DNA of 64,000 nucleotides, from NCBI RefSeq assembly GCF_006438875.1, contig NZ_RCZH01000006.1, positions 59,032 through 123,031 on the forward strand, in the 5' to 3' direction. This document shows, piece by piece, positions 16,659-24,326 of this stretch; positions within the stretch are counted from its first letter, which is position 1; every line of letters begins with the position of its first letter. The notes beneath the pieces are model-generated. The model did not search any database, was not told where the DNA came from, and saw nothing but the letters and a program-made list of their open reading frames with translations. The stretch comes from Flavobacterium pectinovorum. Its GTDB lineage: Bacteria; Bacteroidota; Bacteroidia; Flavobacteriales; Flavobacteriaceae. Both the position numbers and the translations under genes were made by a program.

Positions 16659-17192
16659 TTATAGTGCTTTAGCAGAAATATTGAAATCCAATTCAAAATC
16701 ATTGTAAATCAATGTATCTCCTAAGTCTTTGAAGAAATTACCGGAACGGAATCTGATATCATATTTGGTACGATCAATAATCAGTTTACCTGAAAGTGTA
16801 ATTGCGTTTTCGTTATTGGCTACACTCGCCTCAAAACCAACAACATGCGAAATATCTTTTATAGTAAGATTCCCTTCAAGGTAATAAGTGTCACTTGATA
16901 ACTCTTTTACGCAAAGAATATCAAAAGATGCGGTTGGAAATTTTTCGATAGAGAAAAAATCATCTGAAGCAAGGTGTCCCGCAAACTGTTCGTTTGTTGC
17001 AGGATCTGTAACATCCAGAATTTTTATTGTAGAAGTATTAATAACGATATTACCTCCTTTTACTTTTCCACCATTCAAGATGAAATTACCTTCTTTGATA
17101 CCAATTGTACCATTATGTGCACCGGTAACTTTTCTACCAGTCCATTCTACGTTGCTATTTGAGCTTACGATTTTAAAATTTGTTGTTTCCAT
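16659..17192 (-). CDS. YceI-family lipid-binding protein without signal peptide
   Basis: A 177-residue YceI-like lipocalin-type beta barrel: VSSNSNVEWTGRKVTGAHNG, GGNIVINTSTIKILDV, FPTASFDILCV and LSGKLIIDRTKYDIRF follow the family pattern. YceI proteins bind isoprenoid or polyprenyl chains and are usually periplasmic; no signal peptide precedes this one, suggesting a cytosolic form. It is the first gene of the five-gene operon. A GTGA-N6-TCAC site lies 57 bp upstream of its start, and a Crp/Fnr regulator is encoded 0.7 kb away. Confidence 0.88.
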   Translation of the reverse strand: METTNFKIVSSNSNVEWTGRKVTGAHNGTIGIKEGNFILNGGKVKGGNIVINTSTIKILDVTDPATNEQFAGHLASDDFFSIEKFPTASFDILCVKELSSDTYYLEGNLTIKDISHVVGFEASVANNENAITLSGKLIIDRTKYDIRFRSGNFFKDLGDTLIYNDFELDFNISAKAL

Positions 17193-17248
17193 TTTTATTG
17201 TATTTAAAAGTACAATACAAAGGAACGGCGGATATAGAAATTGGTTAC

Positions 17249-17262
17249 GTGACCTAGATCAC
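17249..17262. promoter_or_regulatory. Candidate Crp/Fnr-family operator
   Basis: GTGACCTAGATCAC is a perfect GTGA-N6-TCAC inverted repeat, the classic form bound by Crp/Fnr proteins. It lies 57 bp before the yceI start. The Crp/Fnr-type gene at 17878-18453 is the obvious candidate regulator. Confidence 0.6.
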
Positions 17263-17410
17263 ATTCTTTTTTTTGAGGTTCAAAGGGACAAAGTTGCAAA
17301 GTTGCAAAGGTTTATTTCTCATGGGGTTGTTAAAATTTTTTAACGCAGATTTAAAGAAGATTTAAGCAGATGTGTGCAGATATTTATTTTCAACGAATCA
17401 TAAATATAAA

Positions 17411-17876
17411 ATCTGCTTAATCTGCCGAATCTGCGTGAAACAAAAATTATTTTAATCTTAATCCGTCATTCGTAATCGCCAATCTTTGACGAGTTACGTG
17501 TGTGATTTCTCCTCCGTCGAAATTGACAAACTAAACGTAAACATTATAAAAAAATCTGCTTAATCTGCCGAATCTGCGTGAAACAAAAATTATTTTAATT
17601 TTAATCCGTCATTCGTAATCTATAATCTTTGCCGAGTTACGTGTGCGATTTCTCCTCCGTCGAAATGACAAACTAAACGTAAACATTATAAAAAAATCTG
17701 CTTAATCTGCCGAATCTGCGTGAAACAAAAATTATTTTAATCTTAATCCGTCATTCCTAATCGCCAATCTTTGACGAGTTACGTGTGTGATTTCTCCTCC
17801 GTCGAAATTGACAAACTAAACGCAAACATTATAAAAAAATCTGCTTAAATCTTTTTAAAATCTGCGTGAAACAAAA
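17411..17876. repeat. Tandem repeat, 143-bp unit, three copies plus a partial fourth
   Basis: The marker ATCTGCTTAATCTGCCGAAT begins at 17411, 17554 and 17696 (partial copy at 17839), giving a period of 142-143 bp. Each unit contains CGCCAATCTTTGACGAG-like sequence and GTGATTTCTCCTCCGTCGAA, parts of the dispersed repeat also found at 20027 and 40536. The units are nearly identical, so expansion was recent. The array lies downstream of the Crp gene and upstream of yceI. Confidence 0.9.
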
Positions 17877-17877
17877 A

Positions 17878-18453
17878 TTATTTATGAGCTTGCAATCTAC
17901 TTAGGGTTTCTCTTGAAACACCCAAATAAGCAGCAATTAAATGCTTTGGAACAAGATTATACAATTGAGGATATAATCCTAAAAGTTCTTCATAGCGTTT
18001 TTTGACATTGTTATTCATAAAAGACAAAAGCCTTTTTTGTGATGCTATATATCCTTTATTGGTTCTCCAGCGAAAAAAATGTTCTACCTGATGGAATTCT
18101 TTGCATAGTTTCTCGCGGTCACTATTCGAAAGACAAAGCACTTCGGCATCTGTGATACAATCAATGTTTATTGTTGCAGTTGTTTGATTGTATAAAGCAT
18201 TATAATCAGAAGTCCACCACGTTGGCATCGCAAACTGAAGTATATACATCTTTATCTCATCATTTATAAAAAAGGCTTTTAAACAACCCGAAACCACAAA
18301 ATACTCGCAATCAACATGATCTCCGGCACTCACAATAGTTTGTCCTTTCTTGAAAGAAATGGGTGAAAAATGGGAAAAAAAGTAATCGAATTCCTTTTCT
18401 GTCAATACAGCAGTTTTGGCAATATGTTCTTGTAATAGTTCTTTGGCTCCCAT
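17878..18453 (-). CDS. Crp/Fnr-family transcriptional regulator
   Basis: A 191-residue cyclic-nucleotide-binding-fold regulator. The N-terminal beta roll runs through ISFKKGQTIVSAGDHVDCEYFVVSGCLKAF, and the C-terminal helix-turn-helix is LIAAYLGVSRETLSRL. Iron-sulfur cysteines of Fnr are absent and the cAMP-contact arginine/serine motif is not evident, so the ligand is unknown. It resembles the many short Crp-like regulators of Bacteroidota that control nearby reductases. A promoter with -7 and -33 matches lies just upstream. Likely targets are the YceI operon (site at 17249) or divergent DoxX. Confidence 0.88.
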   Translation of the reverse strand: MGAKELLQEHIAKTAVLTEKEFDYFFSHFSPISFKKGQTIVSAGDHVDCEYFVVSGCLKAFFINDEIKMYILQFAMPTWWTSDYNALYNQTTATINIDCITDAEVLCLSNSDREKLCKEFHQVEHFFRWRTNKGYIASQKRLLSFMNNNVKKRYEELLGLYPQLYNLVPKHLIAAYLGVSRETLSRLQAHK

Positions 18454-18492
18454 TCTTATAATATGAATTTAACTTGTTCACGAAGTAATTCT

Positions 18493-18519
18493 CAAAGTTA
18501 CAAAATCACATCACATCAA
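18493..18519 (-). promoter_or_regulatory. Promoter of the Crp/Fnr gene
   Basis: On the minus strand a TTG (18519-18517), a 16-bp spacer and TAACTTTG (18500-18493) fit the Bacteroidota -33/-7 consensus, 40 bp before the ATG. Confidence 0.5.
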
Positions 18520-18554
18520 TATTCCGATTTTATAGAAAAGCTCAAACTTTAGAA

Positions 18555-18629
18555 TGTCTGATTCAAATCTAAAATTGTCCGTTTCGGCAAAAAAGCAATA
18601 TGATTTTGATTGCATCTGACGCAATTTTG
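18555..18629 (+). promoter_or_regulatory. Activator-type direct repeats and -7 box upstream of doxX
   Basis: TGTCTGATT (18555) and TGTCCGTTT (18576) are direct repeats with a 21-bp period. Exactly 37 bp after the second repeat lies CAATTTTG (18622-18629), one mismatch from TAnnTTTG. The same repeats, period and 37-bp gap occur upstream of two hydrolase genes at 24216-24290 and 26496-26570. Confidence 0.65.
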
Positions 18630-18659
18630 TCCTGTTTAACAACTTAAAAATTTAAAATC

Positions 18660-19058
18660 ATGAACACAAAAACTACAAAAATTATTTATTGGACAGGAAT
18701 TATTCTAACCTCTTTATGGTTTGGTGCCAGCGGTTTTTTTGAACTTACAACAAATCCTGTGGTTTGGAAAATTACACAACAATTGGGTTATCCTGAGCAT
18801 TTTATTTATTTGCTTGGCGTATTGAAAGTATCGGGAGTTATTACTTTATTAATTCCAAATAAATTATTGAGATTGAAAGAATGGGTATTTGCAGGCATTT
18901 TCTTTGACATCACTTTTGCTTTCTTCTCAAAACTGGCTGTATTAGGTTTTCCTGCTACAATCGACGCTATTATTGCTTTTGCCATGGTAAGTGTCACGTA
19001 TGCAATGTTTAGAGAATTGTACGCTGCAAATTATACCAAAAATATAATAGTTAACTAA
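18660..19058 (+). CDS. DoxX-family membrane protein
   Basis: A 132-residue protein with four predicted membrane helices: IIYWTGIILTSLWFGASGFF, FIYLLGVLKVSGVITLLIP, WVFAGIFFDITFAFFSKLAV and IDAIIAFAMVSVTYAMF. It belongs to the DoxX/DoxD-like group of small inner-membrane proteins, often linked with oxidative stress or respiratory electron flow. The start follows a short leader with the direct-repeat promoter at 18555-18629. A DUF1223 gene follows 120 bp later on the same strand and may be co-transcribed. Confidence 0.85.
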   Translation: MNTKTTKIIYWTGIILTSLWFGASGFFELTTNPVVWKITQQLGYPEHFIYLLGVLKVSGVITLLIPNKLLRLKEWVFAGIFFDITFAFFSKLAVLGFPATIDAIIAFAMVSVTYAMFRELYAANYTKNIIVN

Positions 19059-19178
19059 TTTTACTCTAATTAGAAATTGCGAAGAAATGCCTGAGAACTA
19101 ATCTTGGGCATTTATGATTTGCAGGCTAAAATACAGGCCGAAAATAATAGATAATCTATAATTTTAAAATAAAACATT

Positions 19179-19991
19179 ATGAAAAATACACTTATAATAC
19201 TTGGAACAATCGCATTTTCCGGATTTTTCTTTCTCAACTGTTTCATGTTTCCCGACAGTCAGGAGGAATTAATTGGAAATTCTAAAGCAACAACGATCAA
19301 AATTTCGAATAATAATAATAATAATAATAATAATAGCTTCGTCGTTGTAGAACTTTTCACTTCAGAAGGCTGTTCTAGCTGTCCTCCTGCCGATGAATTA
19401 ATAACAAAATTGCAAAGCGAAGCTGGAAACAAAAACCTTTATCTTTTAGCCTATCATGTAGATTATTGGGATCGTTTGGGATGGAAAGATCAGTTTAGTT
19501 CGAATGAATTTACACTTCGCCAACAAAAATACCAGGATTGGCTTCATTTGCAGGTGATGTACACGCCACAATTTATCATTAACGGAACTACTGAATTTGC
19601 AGGTTATAATGAATCGGCATTAAACAAAAAAGTTTCAGATGCTTTAGAAGCCAAAACATCGACAGATTTAACTCTTACAGCACAATCAGATAAAGATGCT
19701 TTAGAAATCCAGTTTAAAACAAATGTGCTCGAAAAAGATAGTCGCTTGTTTGTTGCGACGGTTCAAAAACAAGGAACTTCTAAGGTAATTCGCGGAGAAA
19801 ATACAGGCAGAATGTTACATCATACTCAAATTGTGAGACAGCTCAATTCTTTTAAATTGGATAATAAAGAAGGTAAAGTTACAGTTCTCAAACCTCAGAA
19901 TTTCAATTCGCAAGACTTTGAATTAATTGGGTTTATTCAAAATACTGTTACCGGAAGAATTGTTATAACTACAAAAGCTGATTTACAATAA
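19179..19991 (+). CDS. DUF1223 secreted thioredoxin-like protein with poly-Asn tract
   Basis: A 270-residue protein of the DUF1223 family, a thioredoxin-like fold. The core VVELFTSEGCSSCPPADELI holds a CSSC motif, and YTPQFIINGTTEFAG gives the cis-proline region. The N-terminus is a hydrophobic export signal ending near FFFLNC; Cys21 could be lipidated, but Asn at -1 is atypical of a lipobox. Residues about 44-52 are nine consecutive Asn encoded by (AAT)9, so length may vary by slippage without loss of frame. Similar AAT runs lie at 20160 and 20419. The function is probably extracytoplasmic thiol chemistry. Confidence 0.85.
   Translation: MKNTLIILGTIAFSGFFFLNCFMFPDSQEELIGNSKATTIKISNNNNNNNNNSFVVVELFTSEGCSSCPPADELITKLQSEAGNKNLYLLAYHVDYWDRLGWKDQFSSNEFTLRQQKYQDWLHLQVMYTPQFIINGTTEFAGYNESALNKKVSDALEAKTSTDLTLTAQSDKDALEIQFKTNVLEKDSRLFVATVQKQGTSKVIRGENTGRMLHHTQIVRQLNSFKLDNKEGKVTVLKPQNFNSQDFELIGFIQNTVTGRIVITTKADLQ
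19308..19334. repeat. (AAT)9 microsatellite inside the DUF1223 gene
   Basis: Nine perfect AAT units encode nine Asn between the export signal and the folded domain. Loss or gain of units keeps the frame. Confidence 0.95.
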
Positions 19992-20006
19992 ATCAGCTTT
20001 TGTTTA
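19974..20006 (+). terminator. Terminator overlapping the DUF1223 stop codon
   Basis: AAAGCTGATTT pairs with AAATCAGCTTT (11 bp) around an ACAAT loop, followed by a T-rich tail. The stem includes the end of the coding sequence and the TAA. Confidence 0.85.
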
Positions 20007-20026
20007 TAGATGACGTAAAGTTTTTT

Positions 20027-20127
20027 GTCATTTCGACGCAGGAGAAATCACACTAGAAACTCCGTTCTAATAGTCGCCAATCTTTGTCGAGCTACTTTAT
20101 GTGATTTCTCCCGTTGGTCGAAATGAC
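20027..20127. repeat. Dispersed inverted repeat, TTTCGAC...GTCGAAA family, copy A
   Basis: The ends GTCATTTCGAC and GTCGAAATGAC enclose GAGAAATCACACTAGAAA, CGCCAATCTTTGTCGAG and GTGATTTCTCCC. A close second copy is at 40536-40638, and pieces form the tandem array at 17411. Confidence 0.85.
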
Positions 20128-20159
20128 AATATTGTGTTTAAATTAAACCTAACTGCGTA

Positions 20160-20183
20160 AATAATAATAATAATAATAATAAT
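20160..20183. repeat. (AAT)8 microsatellite
   Basis: Eight AAT units in the noncoding gap between the DUF1223 gene and the LytTR gene. Confidence 0.95.
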
Positions 20184-20214
20184 AACCCGTTGAGTGTAAT
20201 TATTTCCTCCCTCC

Positions 20215-20418
20215 AATAACTATCGGGATAAAAAGAATTTATTTCTGGTAGATGAGTCCCATTGGGACGTTATATTTATAGAAATTTTACCCATTTTCAA
20301 AGAAACCCCATCGGGGTGACATTTTAGAATCATAAGAAAACAAAAATATCGCTCCGCTGGAGCTAATTGAACGAGCGTGTTGTATTGGCTATAAATATTG
20401 TGCTCCTCCGGAGCTTTT
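20215..20418. repeat. Cluster of short palindromes
   Basis: This stretch holds GTCCCATTGGGAC, CCCCATCGGGG, GCTCCGCTGGAGC and GCTCCTCCGGAGC, short GC-rich palindromes separated by AT-rich DNA. The arrangement resembles intergenic repeats widespread in Bacteroidota. The last one, next to (AAT)9, may end the minus-strand LytTR transcript. Confidence 0.65.
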
Positions 20419-20445
20419 AATAATAATAATAATAATAATAATAAT
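20419..20445. repeat. (AAT)9 microsatellite
   Basis: Nine AAT units end 10 bp before the LytTR gene stop; third AAT run within 1.2 kb. Confidence 0.95.
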
Positions 20446-20455
20446 AGACAATAGT

Positions 20456-21223
20456 CTACCTATTCTCCAGCCAGCTCAAAAAGGCAGTTGCTTTCTCTTT
20501 TCCAACTAATAATTTTTCTTCGGTAGGAACGGTTAATTTTAAGATTAATTTGCGTGAAAAATAATGCTCCGCTTCTCTTATAGCCGAGAAATTAACCAAA
20601 TATTGTCGGTTGATTCTAAAAAATTGTATTGGCGACAATAGTTTATGAACCTCATCGAGGGATTGTGTTATCTGATATTCCGTTTTGTCAAAAGACATAA
20701 TTGTTGGGGTTTCATTCTTAATATAAAAGAACGCAATATTCTCTGTTAATACAGTTTGATATTTATTGTTTTTAAACACTAAAAAACTGCTTTTTCCTGT
20801 ATTCTCGCCTGTTCTGGTCAATAGGTATTCAAAATCAGGCATCGCTTTTTTATTTCTTTGGAAGAAGTTCTTCAATTCACCTGCTTTTTTAATTGCCTGG
20901 GCAATGCTTTCTCTTGAAAAGGGTTTTAGTACATAATCGATTCCGTTTGATTTAAAAGCTTCAATTGCATAATCATCAAAAGCGGTACAAAATATTACTG
21001 GAGACAAGACCTCAACGTTCTTGAAAATCTCAAAACACAAACCATCTGCGAGCTGAATGTCCATAAAAATAAGATCAGGCTGATCATTTTCCAGCAAATA
21101 ACTCACTGCGCCTTCTATGCTTTGTATATACGACAAAATTTGAGCATCGGGTCTGATACTCAAAATAAGCTGACCAAGGGCTTTGGCGGTTTTTACTTCA
21201 TCTTCAATTATTACGATAGTCAT
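20456..21223 (-). CDS. LytTR-family response regulator
   Basis: A 255-residue two-domain response regulator. The receiver has the acidic pair IIEDE near the N-terminus, phospho-acceptor Asp55 in LIFMDIQLADG and Lys in YVLKPFSRES. The C-terminal LytTR DNA-binding domain shows ENIAFFYIKNETPTIMSFD and LSPIQFFRINRQYLVNFSAI. It overlaps the 3' end of the kinase gene by 20 bp and is the partner of that kinase. Bacteroidota pairs of this kind often act on neighbouring membrane or stress genes; no target site is evident here. Confidence 0.93.
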   Translation of the reverse strand: MTIVIIEDEVKTAKALGQLILSIRPDAQILSYIQSIEGAVSYLLENDQPDLIFMDIQLADGLCFEIFKNVEVLSPVIFCTAFDDYAIEAFKSNGIDYVLKPFSRESIAQAIKKAGELKNFFQRNKKAMPDFEYLLTRTGENTGKSSFLVFKNNKYQTVLTENIAFFYIKNETPTIMSFDKTEYQITQSLDEVHKLLSPIQFFRINRQYLVNFSAIREAEHYFSRKLILKLTVPTEEKLLVGKEKATAFLSWLENR

Positions 21224-22220
21224 AGATCATTGGTATTTTTACTTTAAAAATAGTTTCGGTTTTGTCAATTTCAATTTCTTTATGGATTAGATGTGCAAAA
21301 CGCTGATTGATATTATCAAGACCAACGCCTGTAGATAATACGCCTCTTTTGAGTTGTATTTTATTTTCTATAACCAGAAAATCATTTTCAGAATATAAAT
21401 TAATCTGCAAAGGTTTATCCAAAGAAACAATATTATGTTTGATGCAATTTTCGATTAATAATTGCAAAGTAAAAGGCGGAATTGCGGAGTCGTATTGTTT
21501 TTGATCGACTTCGTTTATGAGAACAAATCCGTCTTCGAAACGGGCTTTCAGCAAATAAACATACGAATCTAAAATTTGAAGTTCTTCCCGAAGCGGAATC
21601 AAATCCAGTTTACGGCTTTCGAGTGTAAAACGATAAAAGTCGGATAACTTCAAAATAAAGTCAGAACTCTGAGGATCCTGAATATCTACCATTGATTTTA
21701 GTGTGTTCAAGCTATTGAATAAGAAATGTGGATTAACCTGCTGTTTTAGAAGCTCGTATTGTGCGCCAAGATTTATTGCGTGAGTACGTTCTAACTCCAT
21801 TCCCATTTGCTGCGTTTGGTAGTTTTGAAAGAGCAAATGCAGAAACATATAAACGATCAAATTGATCAGAACGCCTCGCAATTCGAACATAATTGGTGCG
21901 TCCATTTTAGAAATTTGAAAAAGTTCCTGATGTCCAATTACCAATACAACCATGATCAAAATCCCCAAAACAACACTCAATAAGAGTTTCCAGTTGAATA
22001 AACTTTTGTTTGTGCGCTGAGCCGAAAATTTAGGCAGGCTGTAAATGTTATAATACCATATAAAAATGGAAAACATTAAAGTAATCGAAGAATTGATCAC
22101 AATATCTCCAGGCGTAGAATCGGCATCAAATAATTTGGGTATCGAAGCAAGAATTGCCAACGCTATAGAACTTCCCCAAATCACCTTGCGGGAAACGTGA
22201 AAGCTTTTTACTTTTTCCAT
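21204..22220 (-). CDS. LytS-like sensor histidine kinase
   Basis: A 338-residue His-kinase of the 5TM-independent LytS/YehU group. Four membrane helices occupy about residues 12-132. The kinase core has QVNPHFLFNSLNTLKS (His165 is the phospho-acceptor), a dimerisation segment, and the ATP-binding pattern IPPFTLQLLIENCIKHN with a late GVGLDNINQRF G-box. No extracellular sensor domain is present, so the signal is probably sensed in or at the membrane. It precedes and overlaps its LytTR partner. A -7 box is at 22255. Confidence 0.93.
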   Translation of the reverse strand: MEKVKSFHVSRKVIWGSSIALAILASIPKLFDADSTPGDIVINSSITLMFSIFIWYYNIYSLPKFSAQRTNKSLFNWKLLLSVVLGILIMVVLVIGHQELFQISKMDAPIMFELRGVLINLIVYMFLHLLFQNYQTQQMGMELERTHAINLGAQYELLKQQVNPHFLFNSLNTLKSMVDIQDPQSSDFILKLSDFYRFTLESRKLDLIPLREELQILDSYVYLLKARFEDGFVLINEVDQKQYDSAIPPFTLQLLIENCIKHNIVSLDKPLQINLYSENDFLVIENKIQLKRGVLSTGVGLDNINQRFAHLIHKEIEIDKTETIFKVKIPMIYDYRNN

Positions 22221-22254
22221 AATTTTTTTATCTGTTTTTTAGCTCTTGCTTTGT

Positions 22255-22262
22255 CAAAGATA
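22255..22262 (-). promoter_or_regulatory. Candidate -7 box for the LytS/LytTR pair
   Basis: TATCTTTG on the minus strand matches TAnnTTTG, 34 bp before the kinase ATG. No -33 TTG was found at the right distance. The remaining gap to 22534 is AT-rich with only the hairpin at 22493. Confidence 0.45.
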
Positions 22263-22492
22263 GAACTTTTTTAAAATGATTTTATCTTGAAATCAAGGAT
22301 TCTGAATTTTAAATTAGTACTAAATCTTACGAAAAATTATATTTAATTATAACTTTACATGAATAACAATAACTAATTGGTTTTTAGCTATTAAAAATCA
22401 AAAATAGACATAAACTATCATTTTGTCATGCTTGAAAAAATGATTTTAATTCCTTTAAACTTATTCTAATAAATTCTCTTTTAAATACAAAA

Positions 22493-22519
22493 CCTGCAAG
22501 GCTTTAAAAACTTTGCAGG
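22493..22519 (-). terminator. Hairpin of the CCTGCAAGG family after ohr/osmC
   Basis: CCTGCAAGG and CTTTGCAGG form a stem with one G-U pair just downstream of the OsmC gene. Related hairpins occur at 57509, 60401 and 63240, each at a gene end. Confidence 0.55.
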
Positions 22520-22534
22520 ATGACTAATTTGTTG

Positions 22535-22945
22535 TTACAGAATATTAATTTCTACATTAATATTTCCTCTTGTTGCTTTAGAATATGGACAAGTCTGATG
22601 TGCTTCATGAGCCAGATTTTTGGCAGTTTCAGCATCTAATCCCGGAAGACTAATATTCAAACGTGCCTGAAGAGAATATGCTCCATCGGTCAGACATAAA
22701 TCTACTTCTGTATCTACGGCTGTATCAGGAGGCAATTTAATATTTAGTTTAGAAGCGGCAATTCCCATTGCGCCAATAAAACACGCTGACCATCCAGCCG
22801 CAAAAAGCTGTTCCGGATTTGTCCCCGGACGTGAAGATCCCGGAGAACTAAGTTTAATATTCAATTGATCGTCTGAACTTTTTGATGCTCCTTCGCGACC
22901 ACCGGTAGTATGCGTTTTTCCCGTGTATAAAATTTTTGTTTCCAT
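22535..22945 (-). CDS. Organic hydroperoxide resistance protein (Ohr/OsmC family)
   Basis: A 136-residue Ohr-type peroxiredoxin that reduces organic hydroperoxides with a two-cysteine active site. All key residues are seen: Arg18 in GGREG, Glu46 in NPEQLFAAG, Cys55 in WSACFIGAMG and Cys119 in QTCPYSKAT. The start at 22945 (METKILYTG) is the conserved family start; the longer ORF adds an 18-residue tail encoded by repeat-like DNA. It stands alone, flanked by a hairpin and by 14-bp tandem repeats upstream. Confidence 0.93.
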   Translation of the reverse strand: METKILYTGKTHTTGGREGASKSSDDQLNIKLSSPGSSRPGTNPEQLFAAGWSACFIGAMGIAASKLNIKLPPDTAVDTEVDLCLTDGAYSLQARLNISLPGLDAETAKNLAHEAHQTCPYSKATRGNINVEINIL

Positions 22946-23042
22946 GACTTTTTTAATTGTTAGTTGTTGATTATTAATTGTTAAATATTGTTGACTCAAT
23001 CCTAAATCTTTATTCTATAATCTTGCCTCTTGCCTTTTTATT

Positions 23043-23154
23043 CTATAATCTTTAGTCTATAATCTTTAGTCTATAATCTTGACTCTTTCATCTTGACTCT
23101 TTCATCTTGCCTCTTTCATCTTGCCTCTTTCATCTTGACTCTAAAATCTATAAT
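23043..23154. repeat. 14-bp tandem repeat
   Basis: Seven or more 14-bp units such as CTATAATCTTTAGT and CTTTCATCTTGCCT follow each other, graded from one variant to the next. They lie between ohr and the end of the alpha/beta hydrolase gene. Confidence 0.85.
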
Positions 23155-23156
23155 CT

Positions 23157-24170
23157 TCACTTTTTCCCAAACCCATCTACATCAATAATTGCCTGCGCAA
23201 ATGCTTTTGGATCTTCTTGCGGTACATTATGTCCGATGCCTTTTAAAATTCTATGGGCGTATTTTCCTGTGAATTTGTCTGCGTAAGCTTTTCCATCTGC
23301 ATAAGCGCCATCAAAATCACTTGCTATTGTAATCGTCGGAACTTTTATTGTTGGTCTTGCTGCAAGGCGTTTCTCCAAACTGTCGTATTTAGATTCTCCG
23401 GCTTCAAGTGATTGACGCCATCTGTAATTATGAATGACAATTGCTACATGATCCGGATTGTCAAAAGATTGAGCAGTTTGATCGTAAGTGGCTTTATCAA
23501 AATTCCATAACGGAGAAGCCAATTGCCAGATCTGTTTGTTAAATTCGTAAGTGTTTTGTGCATATCCTTGTTTTCCTCTTTCGGTAGCAAAGTAATATTG
23601 GTACCACCAACCAAGTTCGGCTTTTGGAGGCAATGGTTTTAAGTTGGCTTCAAGATTCACTACTAAATAACCACTTACCGAAACCAATCCTTGTAAACGT
23701 TCCGGCCAAAGTGCCGCCATAACTACAGCAGTTCTTGCTCCCCAGTCAAAACCTCCAATAATAGCTTTATCAATTTTAAGCGCATCCATCAAAGCAATAA
23801 TATCACTTGCTAATGCAGCTTGTTGTCCGTTTCTAAAAGTATCTTTAGAAAGAAACGTTGTTGTTCCGGATCCTCTTAAATAAGGTGTGATTACTCTATA
23901 TCCTTTTGAAACTAAAATTGGAACGACTTCGTTATAACTGTGAATATCGTAAGGCCAGCCGTGAAGTAAAATTACGGGAGTTCCGTTTGAAGGTCCTGCT
24001 TCTGTATATCCTACGTTTAATAAACCTGCATTGATTTGTTTCAAAGTTCCAAGTGAAGAGTTTATTGATTGTGCATTGACAACTGTTGCGCCAAAGAAAA
24101 GAAGTGCTATTAAAAATACTTTGGAAGTTAAAGCAGCAATATTGTTTGTGATTTTTGATATTGTTTTCAT
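23157..24170 (-). CDS. Secreted epoxide-hydrolase/dehalogenase-like alpha/beta hydrolase
   Basis: A 337-residue alpha/beta hydrolase. The start at 24170 (MKTISKITNN) gives a signal peptide ending near FGATVVNA; the long upstream ORF extension is noncoding repeat. The oxyanion motif HGWPYD, the nucleophile elbow GGFDWGARTAV (Asp142 as nucleophile instead of Ser) and a late GIGHNVPQEDP histidine are those of epoxide hydrolases and haloalkane dehalogenases. It is preceded by the direct-repeat promoter at 24216-24290, shared in design with the epoxide hydrolase gene at 25148-26449 and doxX. Confidence 0.87.
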   Translation of the reverse strand: MKTISKITNNIAALTSKVFLIALLFFGATVVNAQSINSSLGTLKQINAGLLNVGYTEAGPSNGTPVILLHGWPYDIHSYNEVVPILVSKGYRVITPYLRGSGTTTFLSKDTFRNGQQAALASDIIALMDALKIDKAIIGGFDWGARTAVVMAALWPERLQGLVSVSGYLVVNLEANLKPLPPKAELGWWYQYYFATERGKQGYAQNTYEFNKQIWQLASPLWNFDKATYDQTAQSFDNPDHVAIVIHNYRWRQSLEAGESKYDSLEKRLAARPTIKVPTITIASDFDGAYADGKAYADKFTGKYAHRILKGIGHNVPQEDPKAFAQAIIDVDGFGKK

Positions 24171-24215
24171 AATTTCTGATGTTTTAATTATTTGATTGTT
24201 AGTTAATTTCTTCGT

Positions 24216-24290
24216 CAAAAGTAGCCCGACAATCGTTATTCTGAAATGAGAAAAGAGTTCAAACGGACAAAGTAAATGGTGAAACGGACA
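24216..24290 (-). promoter_or_regulatory. Activator-type direct repeats and -7 box before the alpha/beta hydrolase
   Basis: On the plus strand AAACGGACA occurs at 24261 and 24282 (21-bp period). The -7 box TACTTTTG is the complement of 24216-24223, 37 bp from the nearer repeat. Architecture and spacing equal those at 18555-18629 and 26496-26570. Confidence 0.7.
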
Positions 24291-24326
24291 GAGCGAAAGT
24301 TGAAAATTCTGCCTTTTCATAAATGT

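Noticed and set aside
17411..17876. Possible CRISPR-like array
   Set aside because: Units of 143 bp repeat along their whole length without variable spacers, and no cas genes are near.
23043..23154. Short repeats resembling a degenerate CRISPR
   Set aside because: 14-bp units follow head to tail with no spacers; this is a simple tandem repeat.
24171..24320. N-terminal extension of the alpha/beta hydrolase
   Set aside because: The extension runs through the promoter and direct-repeat region; the ATG at 24170 gives a proper signal peptide.
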